64,000 nt of DNA from Labilithrix sp. (GTDB taxonomy: Bacteria; Myxococcota_A; Polyangia; Polyangiales; Polyangiaceae), in assembly GCA_019637105.1 (NCBI GenBank), contig JAHBWF010000001.1:1-64000 (forward strand), written 5' to 3'. This document shows, piece by piece, positions 33,489 through 42,366 of this stretch. The first letter of the stretch is position 1. The number at the start of each line of letters is the position of its first letter. Both the position numbers and the translations under genes were made by a program. The notes under the pieces were generated by a model that had not been told where the DNA came from, ran no database searches, and saw only the letters and a program-made list of their open reading frames with translations.

Positions 33489-34042
33489 GCGCGTCCACGT
33501 TGTCGTCCGAGCGGATGCTCAAGCTGATGGCCTACGCCGACGGCGAGCTCGAAGGCGCCGAGCGCCTCGAGGTCGAGGGCTGGCTCGCGTCCGACGTGGA
33601 CGCGGCCCGCTTCGCCAACGAGCTGGCGGGCCTCGGGGAGCTCGTGAAGATGGGCCACGAGGCCTCGAGCGCGGCGAGCGCAGCGGCGTCGTTCGACGTC
33701 GCCGACGCGGTCATGGCGGCGGTGAAGGAGGACGCGGCGCCGAAGGTCGCCCCCGTCGTCTCGCTGGCCGAGCGTCGCCAGAAGAACCTCAAGGTCGGCG
33801 GGATGGTGGCCGCGGCCCTCGCGCTCGCCGCCTCCGTCTTCGTGATGACGCGCCACGAAGAAGAGGCGCCGATGGCTCGGGCGCCGGCGCCGGCCGTCCA
33901 ACCCATGGCGAGCGCGGAGCCCGGCGTCGACGTCGATCTCGTCGAGACCGCGGGGGACTCCGTCAGGGTGTTCTATCTTTCGAGCGAGAACAGCCCTACA
34001 ACGAGCGTCGTGGTCTGGGTCGACGAATCAGGAGGAAAGTGA
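33485..34042 (+). CDS. Putative membrane anti-sigma factor
   Basis: 185 aa. The N-terminal LMAYADGELEGAERLEVEGWL matches the anti-sigma (RskA/zinc-finger-like) start, but the HxxxCxxC zinc residues are absent. One TM helix lies at about 104-122 (VGGMVAAALALAASVFVM), and a short periplasmic tail of about 60 residues ends in a strand, VRVFYLSSENSPTTSVVVWV. It is translationally coupled to the sigma gene before it (ATGA) and to the next gene (GTGA). Expected role: hold the sigma factor at the membrane until a signal arrives. Cognate pairing is inferred from gene order. Confidence 0.85.
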   Translation: MSASTLSSERMLKLMAYADGELEGAERLEVEGWLASDVDAARFANELAGLGELVKMGHEASSAASAAASFDVADAVMAAVKEDAAPKVAPVVSLAERRQKNLKVGGMVAAALALAASVFVMTRHEEEAPMARAPAPAVQPMASAEPGVDVDLVETAGDSVRVFYLSSENSPTTSVVVWVDESGGK

Positions 34043-34530
34043 CTCCCATGCGACATGCTTTTCTCTCGGGCCACGCGGTGGGTCGTCGCGGGGCGCTCCT
34101 CGGAGCGCTCGTCGTCGGCGCGGCGTTGATCGGCCACGCGCCGGAGGCGAGCGCGGACGCGCCGCCGAAGGCCGAGGTGATGGTCATCCACGCGACCAAG
34201 TGCGACAAGAAGAGCGTCGATCCGCGGATCGGCGATACGCCGCCGGCGCTCGGCTACGACTGCCTCAAGCTCGTCGACAAGAAGACGCTGCCGCTCACGT
34301 TGAACCAGGCGAGCACGACGGCGCTGCCGAACGGGCGCACGTTCCAGCTCCTCCACACCGCGAAGGTCGCGACCCGCTACAAGGTGACCGCGTCGATCAG
34401 CCCCGCGGACGGCAGCGCCGGCTTCACGAAGCTCGCGGACATCACGGCGGATCCGAACAAGCCGTTCAACGTCGGCGGCTTCTCGTATCAGGGCGGTGTC
34501 CTCGTCCTGACCGTGCGCATCGTCCCCTGA
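34039..34530 (+). CDS. Small exported protein in the ECF operon
   Basis: 163 aa from the GTG at 34039, which overlaps the previous stop as GTGA and has AGGAGG three bases upstream. An ATG at 34048 is the alternative, with the same SD at long spacing. A signal peptide follows (GRRGALLGALVVGAALIGHAPEASADA). The mature part, about 125 aa, is beta-rich with two Cys (KCDKKSV, YDCLKLV) and no family that I recognise. Because it closes the sigma/anti-sigma operon it may be the signal sensor or a target of the sigma factor. Confidence 0.8.
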   Translation: MTPMRHAFLSGHAVGRRGALLGALVVGAALIGHAPEASADAPPKAEVMVIHATKCDKKSVDPRIGDTPPALGYDCLKLVDKKTLPLTLNQASTTALPNGRTFQLLHTAKVATRYKVTASISPADGSAGFTKLADITADPNKPFNVGGFSYQGGVLVLTVRIVP

Positions 34531-34541
34531 CCGTCCGGCCT

Positions 34542-34574
34542 CGCGGACGCGTGAAGCGCGCGGACGCGTGAAGC
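34542..34574. repeat. Two direct copies of a 16-bp sequence, 17-bp period
   Basis: CGCGGACGCGTGAAGC occurs at 34542-34557 and again at 34559-34574, just after the stop of the exported protein gene. Two helical-turn-phased copies could be a tandem binding site, or a simple duplication. Confidence 0.6.
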
Positions 34575-34607
34575 TCCCGGGCTGCTCGCGCGTTTAGCTC
34601 TCTGCCA

Positions 34608-34637
34608 GAGACGGCGGTTTTTCGCCCGTTCCGTCTC
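34608..34637 (+). terminator. Possible terminator hairpin before the SH3 protein gene
   Basis: GAGACGG (34608-34614) pairs with CCGTCTC (34631-34637) around a loop that contains TTTTT. It ends the ECF operon region 23 bp before the next ATG. The T-run is in the loop and not after the stem, so function is uncertain. Confidence 0.35.
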
Positions 34638-34659
34638 GGTTTGGTAGAAAGAACGTCTC

Positions 34660-35688
34660 ATGCGGAAGGACGCGCCGCTCGCGGTCGAAGTGCCGGCGTC
34701 GGACCGGGACAAGCCGGGCTGGGTCAAGGTCGGCGTGATCGCCGCCGTCGGGTTCGTGCTCGGGATCGCTTGGCCCCGGGTGATGGGGATCCGGCTCGGG
34801 CCGGCTGCGCCGGGAGAGTCGACCGCCGCCGCGGCCTCGGCGGCGAGCGCCGCAGGCCGCGCCCCCGAGGCGCCTCCGGCGAGCGTGACCGCGAAGGGCC
34901 CCGCCGCGTCGGCGTCTGCGCCTGCGAACGCCGTCAACGTCGCCCACGCGGCGACGGCCAAGAGCCCGCCGAACATCTCGCTGCAGAAGGGCGCCGTCCT
35001 CTCGTGCAAGACGAAGGAAGGCGACACCAAGAAGGGCAGGGAGTGCGGTCCGGTCCCGGGGATCGATCTGCTGGTCCAGCCGCGCGTGCGCAAGATCGCC
35101 ACCTGCTCCGGGGTCGAGGGGCAGACGGGCAAGCTCTCGCTCGTCGTCAACGCCGACTTCGCGACCGGACGCTTCTGGTACGACGTCGGCAAGTCGTCGA
35201 CGCTCCCGAACATCGACGCGGTCGCGGCCTGCCTCAAGACGACCTTCCACGGGACGTCCACCATCGCGACGACGCACGAGCACCCGCGCTACACCGTCGC
35301 GTACACGGCGATCTTCGCGCCGGGCACCGGCGGCGCGCCCGACGAGCTCGCGGCGAAGAAGCCGGGCAAGGCCGACGCGGACATCGACAAGAGCGAAGCG
35401 TCCGCGAAGGCCGCGCCCGACGAGAAGAAGCCCGCGTCGGACGAGAAGGACGATAAGGACAAGAAGGAAGAGAAGACCGAGCGCGCCGCGCTCGCGAGCG
35501 GCGAGGCCGCCGTGGCCTGGGAGGTCGCCCTCGTCCGCGAGACGCCGAAGACGGGCGGCCTCGTCGCGCGCCTCCCGCGCGGCGCCAAGGTCAAGGTCGG
35601 CACCGCGAAGGACGGCTGGTTCCTCATCAAGTACGGCGAAGGCTACGCCCACGAGGGCTGGGTCTACCGCGGCGCGATCGGCCGCTGA
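34660..35688 (+). CDS. Membrane-anchored protein with C-terminal SH3b domain
   Basis: 342 aa. A TM helix (VKVGVIAAVGFVLGIAW, residues about 22-38) is followed by an Ala/Pro/Ser linker. A middle domain of about 120 aa with conserved Cys (VLSCKT, ECGPVPG, IATCSG, AACLKTTF) follows; it resembles myxobacterial AgmX/PglI-type C-terminal domains in the pattern KLSLVVNADFATGRFWYDVG. A Lys/Glu/Asp-rich linker precedes a bacterial SH3 domain (WEVALVRETPKTGGLVARLP, GWFLIKYGEGYAHEGWVY). SH3b domains commonly bind peptidoglycan or peptide, so an envelope-facing role is likely. There is no clear operon partner. Confidence 0.82.
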   Translation: MRKDAPLAVEVPASDRDKPGWVKVGVIAAVGFVLGIAWPRVMGIRLGPAAPGESTAAAASAASAAGRAPEAPPASVTAKGPAASASAPANAVNVAHAATAKSPPNISLQKGAVLSCKTKEGDTKKGRECGPVPGIDLLVQPRVRKIATCSGVEGQTGKLSLVVNADFATGRFWYDVGKSSTLPNIDAVAACLKTTFHGTSTIATTHEHPRYTVAYTAIFAPGTGGAPDELAAKKPGKADADIDKSEASAKAAPDEKKPASDEKDDKDKKEEKTERAALASGEAAVAWEVALVRETPKTGGLVARLPRGAKVKVGTAKDGWFLIKYGEGYAHEGWVYRGAIGR

Positions 35689-35985
35689 GCCGCGCGGACG
35701 GGGCGCGCGGCGCCGGGTGGGGAAGAGCGTCGGATCGACGAGCGGGTTCGCCTTCGCGTACCCGACGCGGATCATGTCCGCTGCGGTGACGTCCGGAGCT
35801 TCGTCGCGCGCGCCGAGCGACGCCTGCGCCGAGCGACGCCCGCTCACGCTCGAGCTCGACGGGTGGCGCTTCGTGGCGATGGTTCTGTCGAGCTTCGGCG
35901 ACCGCGGGCCGTTTCGCGACCGAGCGCGCCGCGGGGCCTCGTTCGACCGACATCGCTTGCTCGAATCGCCTACGCTCCGGGCGGC

Positions 35986-37020
35986 ATGCGGAGGACCGCC
36001 TTCCTCGCGGCTATGTGCGTCCTCGGTGCAGTGACGAGCGCCCGCGCGGAGTCGCGTTCGGTCCGCATCGACTACGAGGCCGCGCATGCGTGCCCGGACG
36101 AGCGCCGCTTCGTCGAGCTCACGCGCGATCGGATCCGGCCTTGGGCCACGATCGACGAGCACGGGGAGCTCGTCGCCCGCGTGCGGGCCGAGCCCGAGGA
36201 GGGGGGCTTCGCCGGCCGCCTCTCGCTGGAGGACACGGCGGGCACATCGCTCGGCGTCCGCGCGATCCAGGACGCCGACTGCGAGGAGGTCGTCCTCGCG
36301 CTCGCGCTCTTCCTCGCCGTTGCGCTCGAAGCCGAAGCGGCCAATCCGCACGCGGCGCCGAGCACGCGGCTCGAGGCGCCGCCGGGCCCGAGCCTCGAGG
36401 TGACGCCCCCGCCCGCGCGCCCGCGCGCCGACGCGCGAGCGCCGCGGCCACCGCCGCCGGCCCAGAAGGCGAGCGCGATCGACTGGCGGCTCGTCGCGAG
36501 GGCGCAGGGCGTCACCGGACGCATGCCGGACGCCGCCCTCGGCGGCGCGATCGCGCTCGAGCTCGGGCCGCGACATCGCTCGTCGATGCTCCGGCCGTAC
36601 GGGAGCCTCGGGATCGACGCGGTGCCGTACTCGGAGCGTCGCGAAGGACGCGGGCAGCTCGAGCTCGGCTGGGGCGCGGTCTTCGGGCGGGTATGCGCGG
36701 GCTTCGACGTGTCCGGCCGCTCCGACGGAGCCGTCGGAGGCTGGCTCGAACCGTGGGCGTGCGGACGGGCCGAAGCGGGGGGCCTGCAAGCCGCGTCGCG
36801 AGGGTACGCCGTCAATCGAACGGAGCTCCTCCCGTGGTACGCCGCCGGGCTCGAAGCGGGCCTGGCGGTGCGGCTGAGCCAACTCTTCAGCCTCGGCGTC
36901 TTCGCGAACGCGATGGCCCCGATCGTGCGTCACGAGCTCGTTCTCGGCGACGTCAGGGTCTTCCGCGCGCCGATCGTGACCGCCGAGGCAGGGCTAGAGC
37001 TCAAAGTTCGAATTTGGTGA
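35986..37020 (+). CDS. Exported outer-membrane-like beta-rich protein
   Basis: 344 aa. Signal MRRTAFLAAMCVLGAVTSARA. Residues about 25-125 contain a small domain with two Cys (AAHACPDERRFVELTRDRI; DADCEEVVLALALFLAVALE). A Pro-rich linker follows, then a beta-barrel-like C-terminal half with alternating aromatic/Gly strands (LRPYGSLGIDAVPYSERREG, GQLELGWGAVFGRVCAGFDV) ending in VRIW, as outer-membrane proteins end in an aromatic. Its stop overlaps the GTG of an ECF sigma gene by four bases. The 297 bp before it hold no recognisable gene. Confidence 0.78.
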   Translation: MRRTAFLAAMCVLGAVTSARAESRSVRIDYEAAHACPDERRFVELTRDRIRPWATIDEHGELVARVRAEPEEGGFAGRLSLEDTAGTSLGVRAIQDADCEEVVLALALFLAVALEAEAANPHAAPSTRLEAPPGPSLEVTPPPARPRADARAPRPPPPAQKASAIDWRLVARAQGVTGRMPDAALGGAIALELGPRHRSSMLRPYGSLGIDAVPYSERREGRGQLELGWGAVFGRVCAGFDVSGRSDGAVGGWLEPWACGRAEAGGLQAASRGYAVNRTELLPWYAAGLEAGLAVRLSQLFSLGVFANAMAPIVRHELVLGDVRVFRAPIVTAEAGLELKVRIW

Positions 37021-37640
37021 TCGATCCGCAGACGGGCGGGAACGAGCGTTCGGGGGAGACGAGCGCGGATCCTTCCATGTCGGCCAATGTAAGCAGAGTG
37101 CTTCCTCTCGTGGGCGTCGCCGACGTCACGCGTGAGGAGCGGCTGCGACGCTCGGTCGACGAGCACTACCTCTTCGTCTGGCGCTCGCTCCGGCGGCTCG
37201 GCGTCCCGGAGAGCGAAGCCGACGACGTCGCCCAGGAGACCTTCCTGGTCTTCTCACGGAAGCTCGATGGGGTCGACGCCAGCGCGGAGCGCGGCTTCCT
37301 CTTCCGGGCGGCGACGTACGCGGCGATGCATGCACAACGCAAGTACCGCCGCCAGCGCACGCTCGAGGAGAGCGCGGCGATCCTCGACGGCGACGGCGAA
37401 CATCCGAGCGTCGAAGAGGACGCCGAGCGGCAGGAGACCCTGGTGCTGCTCGACTCGCTCCTCGCGAAGCTGTCCGACGATCTTCGCGTCGTCGTGATCC
37501 TCTGCGACCTCGAGGAGATGACGATGAACGAGGCGGCGGAGATCCTCTCCGTGCCCGTAGGGACCGTGGCTTCGCGCCTCCGCCGTGCGCGCGCGGGGCT
37601 CTCGGCCGGGATGACTCGAATCACGAGGAGTATGCGATGA
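37017..37640 (+). CDS. ECF-type RNA polymerase sigma factor
   Basis: 207 aa from the GTG overlapping the previous stop (GTGA). An ATG at 37077 is the alternative, 20 residues shorter. Region 2: LRRSVDEHYLFVWRSLRRLG, EADDVAQETFLVFSRKLDGV, ERGFLFRAATYAAMHAQRKY. Region 4: LLAKLSDDLRVVVILCDLEE with AAEILSVPVGTVASRLRRAR. A normal-size ECF factor. It sits between an outer-membrane-like gene and a single-TM protein gene (ATGA overlap), an arrangement reminiscent of surface-signalling or anti-sigma operons. Confidence 0.9.
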   Translation: MIDPQTGGNERSGETSADPSMSANVSRVLPLVGVADVTREERLRRSVDEHYLFVWRSLRRLGVPESEADDVAQETFLVFSRKLDGVDASAERGFLFRAATYAAMHAQRKYRRQRTLEESAAILDGDGEHPSVEEDAERQETLVLLDSLLAKLSDDLRVVVILCDLEEMTMNEAAEILSVPVGTVASRLRRARAGLSAGMTRITRSMR

Positions 37641-38434
37641 GCGAGCTCGACCCTCTTCTGCGGCGCGCGTTCGACGCGGCGCGCGCGGAGCGACCCCGCT
37701 CGGGGAAAGGGAAGGCGCAGACGCTGGCGGCGCTCGGGTTGTCGGCCGCGACCGCGACCGCATCGGCGGGCGCGGGTGGCTCGGTGGCCGGCGGCGCGCG
37801 GCTCGTCTCCGCCTGGCCGTGGTGGGGGATCGGCGTCGCGCTGGTCGTGACGAGCGGCGCGGTGCTCTGGTCCGTCGAGGAGTCTGCGGCGCCGCCCGCC
37901 GCCGCGAGCGTGGCGGCCGCGCCTGTCGTGAGCAGCGCGGCGGACACGGCCGCTCCGGTGCTGACCGTCGACCAGCTGCCGAACGTCGCCGAGCCGCCGA
38001 GCGTGGCGGACGGCGTGAAGCTGGCCGAGGCGACGAGCGCGGCAGGCTCCACGAGCCGTCGCCCGGCGCTCCGCCCCGTGCTCGCGCCCGGGCCGTCGGC
38101 CGTGGCGAGCGAGTCGCTCCGCGACGAGATCGAGGCCATCGAGCGCGTTTCGCACGCGCTCTCGCAGCGCCGCTGCGGGCTCGCCCGCGCGCACCTCTCG
38201 GCCTACGACGCGAGGTTTCCGAACGGCAAGCTCCGGCGCGAGGCGGACGTCGTCGGGATCGAGATCGCCGGGCGTTCGGGCCAGACCGATCGCGCGCGGA
38301 GCGCGGCGCGCAGCTTCGTCGCGCGGTTCCCCGACACACCCTACGCGCTGCGTCTGGCGCCGTGGCTGCGCGACGACGCGACCGAGGGCAGAGGGCCTGC
38401 GTCCGTCGACATGTGCACCGACGCGGCAGACTGA
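37637..38434 (+). CDS. Single-TM membrane protein, putative sigma-factor partner
   Basis: 265 aa, ATG overlapping the sigma stop (ATGA). A cytoplasmic N-terminus (MSELDPLLRRAFDAARAERP) is short and lacks a zinc site. A TM helix is at about 62-78 (WWGIGVALVVTSGAVLW). After an Ala/Val/Pro linker, the periplasmic part is helical (LRDEIEAIERVSHALSQRRC, ARAHLSAYDARFPNGKLRRE, ARSAARSFVARFPDTPYALR), similar to TPR units of BamD/YbgF-type proteins. By position it is the likely anti-sigma factor or sensor; the sequence alone does not prove it. Confidence 0.8.
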   Translation: MSELDPLLRRAFDAARAERPRSGKGKAQTLAALGLSAATATASAGAGGSVAGGARLVSAWPWWGIGVALVVTSGAVLWSVEESAAPPAAASVAAAPVVSSAADTAAPVLTVDQLPNVAEPPSVADGVKLAEATSAAGSTSRRPALRPVLAPGPSAVASESLRDEIEAIERVSHALSQRRCGLARAHLSAYDARFPNGKLRREADVVGIEIAGRSGQTDRARSAARSFVARFPDTPYALRLAPWLRDDATEGRGPASVDMCTDAAD

Positions 38435-38454
38435 CGGCGCAGGGATCGAGCGAC

Positions 38455-39819
38455 GTGGCGAAGAGAGGACACCGGCCCCACGCGCGTCGAGCGTGGGCCA
38501 TCGGCACTCTTTCGACGCTCGCGAGCCTCGCGAGCCTCGGGGCGCTGGGCGGGACGACCACGGGCTGCTCCACCTACGACTTTTCGCTCGGGACGCTCGA
38601 CATCGGAGCCGCCGCGCCTGGAAGCTCGGACGAAGCCGGCGCGGACGCGGGGATCGCCGACGCCGCGCGCGAGAGCGCCGCGCCCGTGAAGCTCGCCTGC
38701 GAGACGCCGCCGTGCGCGGTCGCGCTCACCACGACGCTGCGCGCGAGCGACTCCGACCGCGCCGAGGGCTATTGCGCGCTGCTCGACGACGGCGCCGTCG
38801 CGTGCTGGGGGACGAACTTCGGCGGTCAGCTCGGACGCGGCGACGTCGGCGGGCCCGAGGGCGCCGTCCCGGTGCGCGTGCCCGGTCTCGAAGCCGTCAC
38901 GTCGATCGACCACACGTGCGCGGTCGACGACGCGGGAGCGGTCTGGTGCTGGGGCACCGGGCCCTTCCTCCAGGACGACGACCCGTCGGTCACCGTCGAG
39001 GGAGGGCCGGTGCGCGTCCCGCTCCCCGGCGCCGCCAAGCGCGTCGCCGTCACGAGGACGACGGCGTGCGCGCTGCTCCGCGACGAGCGCGTCGTCTGCT
39101 GGGGCGCGAACCAGAAGCTCCAGGTCGCCATGGACGAGGACGCCTCGCTCTGGCTCGCGCCGCGAGAGATCGCGCTTCTGCCCGGCGTGACCGATCTCGT
39201 CATCGGCGACGCGGCGTTCGCGCGCTACCCGGACGGCACCGTCCTCAGCTGGGGAGGCAACCCGTCCGTGGGGCGGCCGACCCCGTTCCACCTCGACGGA
39301 TGGCCGGCCCCGATCGCGATCGACGACGTCGCGATGATCGACACCGTCGACCAGGAGGTCTGCGCCGTCGCCGGAGGCGTCGGCTGGTGCTGGGGCGCGC
39401 CGGTGCCGCCCGCGTCCGGCGCGCCCGTCGACAGGTACGCGCGCGCGCTGCCCACGGCGGCACCGACCGGGGCGATCACACGGATCGCGACGAGCAGGAC
39501 GTGGGCGGTGACGGAGAGCGGTAGCTCGGTCGTCGAGCCGCGCCGCTGGTGTGCGACCTCCGAAGCGGGCGAGGTCCTCTGCTGGGGCCTGAACGCGAGC
39601 GGTCAGGCCGGAGACGGAACGCGCCGGCACGCGATCGAGCCGGTCGTCGTCGCGGGCCTCCCCGCGCCGGCCGTGGACGTGAAGCTGATGCCGTACTCGA
39701 CGTGCGCGCTCATCGCCAACGGCCAGGTGTATTGCTGGGGGAACAACCTCTACGGTCAGCTCGGCGCGGGGCTCCCGAAGGGGTCGCACGACGCGCCCCA
39801 ACAGGTGAAGCTCCCATGA
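38455..39819 (+). CDS. RCC1-repeat beta-propeller lipoprotein, copy 1
   Basis: 454 aa from a GTG at 38455 with AGGG upstream. A basic start (AKRGHRPHARR), a hydrophobic segment and LGGTTTGC give a lipoprotein signal. After a DAG-type linker come RCC1 (ATS1) blades with the signature C-A-L-L-x-D-G-x-V-x-C-W-G: EGYCALLDDGAVACWGTNFG, HTCAVDDAGAVWCWGTG, TACALLRDERVVCWGANQ, EVCAVAGGVGWCWGA, STCALIANGQVYCWGNN. Cys pairs probably bond in the export compartment. These proteins are frequent in myxobacteria and probably act as surface protein-binding propellers. A second copy lies at 43777-45144. It follows the sigma/anti-sigma pair by 20 bp. Confidence 0.88.
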   Translation: MAKRGHRPHARRAWAIGTLSTLASLASLGALGGTTTGCSTYDFSLGTLDIGAAAPGSSDEAGADAGIADAARESAAPVKLACETPPCAVALTTTLRASDSDRAEGYCALLDDGAVACWGTNFGGQLGRGDVGGPEGAVPVRVPGLEAVTSIDHTCAVDDAGAVWCWGTGPFLQDDDPSVTVEGGPVRVPLPGAAKRVAVTRTTACALLRDERVVCWGANQKLQVAMDEDASLWLAPREIALLPGVTDLVIGDAAFARYPDGTVLSWGGNPSVGRPTPFHLDGWPAPIAIDDVAMIDTVDQEVCAVAGGVGWCWGAPVPPASGAPVDRYARALPTAAPTGAITRIATSRTWAVTESGSSVVEPRRWCATSEAGEVLCWGLNASGQAGDGTRRHAIEPVVVAGLPAPAVDVKLMPYSTCALIANGQVYCWGNNLYGQLGAGLPKGSHDAPQQVKLP

Positions 39820-39943
39820 CGCGCGCGGGCGATCCATTTCGTCTGCTGATGAAACGCGGTCGCGCGCCGGGCCGGCCTCGCGTCGATGTCGCACCGTGAA
39901 GATTTATCGATCGACTCCCTTCGCACCGGGAACACCAAGAGCG

Positions 39944-41151
<1,208 letters not shown>

Positions 41152-41155
<4 letters not shown>

Positions 41156-42366
41156 AGAATCGATGGCTCTTCGCCGCGCTCAGCGCGGCCATCTGCGTAC
41201 AGGCATCGGCGACGCTCGCGGCGTGCGCGACCGCCGATGAACCGGGGGTAGCTCCGCCGGAGGACAGGAACACGCCGGTGCCGGCACCCCCCGCGACGGA
41301 CGGCGGCCAGGGCGCTGGGGACGCCGCGGCGTGCACCGAAGACTGCGAGTACTACCCGGACGAATGCACCGAGGACGCGCTCTGCATGGCATCGCTCTTC
41401 GATCCGGACCCGTCGATCGGGCTCGATCTCCGGACCGGGATCCACGCGCTCGTCGGACGGTCGCCGAACGACGCCTGGCTCGCCGGCGCCGCCGGAACGG
41501 TCGCGCGCTTCGACGGCACGTCGTGGAAGCGCTTGGAGACCGACACCCAGCACTCGCTCTACGGGCTCTGGCTGCTCGAAGGCGCCGAGGTCGCGTTCGA
41601 CGATCCGACGCGGCTCCACACGCGCGGCCTCGACGCCGGCGCCGACGCCGACGTCTCCGCCGGCGGATGGTCGCGGTTCGCGCCCGCGACGGTTCCGGCC
41701 CAGTGGCGCAACATGCGCATCGAGACGACGTGGGCCCATCCGGGCTCGCGCACGCTCTTCGTCGGCGCGAGGTCCAGCACGCCGAGCGGCACGGCCGCGG
41801 GCGGGCTCTGGCGACTGCGCTACTCCCCTGCGGACGACACGTTCGCGCTCGACGTGGCGACGCTCAACCAGTGCGATGTCCTCCCGTGCCGGGAGGTCTA
41901 CGGGCTCCACGGGCTCTCCGCCGAGGAGGTCTGGGCGGTCGGGCCGCGGGGCGCTGCGTTCCGGGTGACCGACGCCGAGTCCGCGACGCCGGTGCTGACG
42001 AGCTTCAACACCCTGACGCTGTACGCGCTCCGCGGCGTCTGGGCGGCGGCTCCCAACGACGTCTGGGCGGTGGGCTCGACCGGCACCGTCCGTCGTTACC
42101 GCGGCGACGCTCGGTTCTGGGAGGTGTACGAAGACTTCCCTTCGACGCAGCACCTCAGCGCGATCGCCGGCTCGTCGCCAAGCGACATCTGGGTGGCCGG
42201 AGACGAGGGCACGGTCTTTCACTACGACGGAACGGCCTGGGAGCGCGTGAAGGTCGCCGGTCTCGGCGGCAGGCGCCCGCGCTTCGAGCGGATCTGGGTC
42301 CCCTCGCCGGGGAAGGTTTGGATCGCCGGCCAAGGCGCGCTCGTCTCGCTCGGAGGAAAACCATGA
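41152..42366 (+). CDS. Propeller-type lipoprotein with SPNDxW repeats, copy 1
   Basis: 404 aa. Signal MKNRWLFAALSAAICVQASATLAAC. A linker with acidic residues and Cys (CTEDCEYYPDEC) precedes blades containing S-P-N-D-A-W-L-A-G, EEVWAVGPRG, NDVWAVGSTGTVRRY and SDIWVAGDEGTVFHYDGTAW. This is the BNR/kelch-like repeat common in myxobacterial exported proteins. Probably a beta-propeller on the cell surface. ATG overlaps the upstream stop, and its own stop overlaps the next start, both as ATGA. Confidence 0.85.

Noticed and set aside
35689-35985. Small gene between the SH3 protein and the outer-membrane-like protein genes
   Set aside because: Open frames on both strands exist, but none has an SD, signal peptide or family resemblance.
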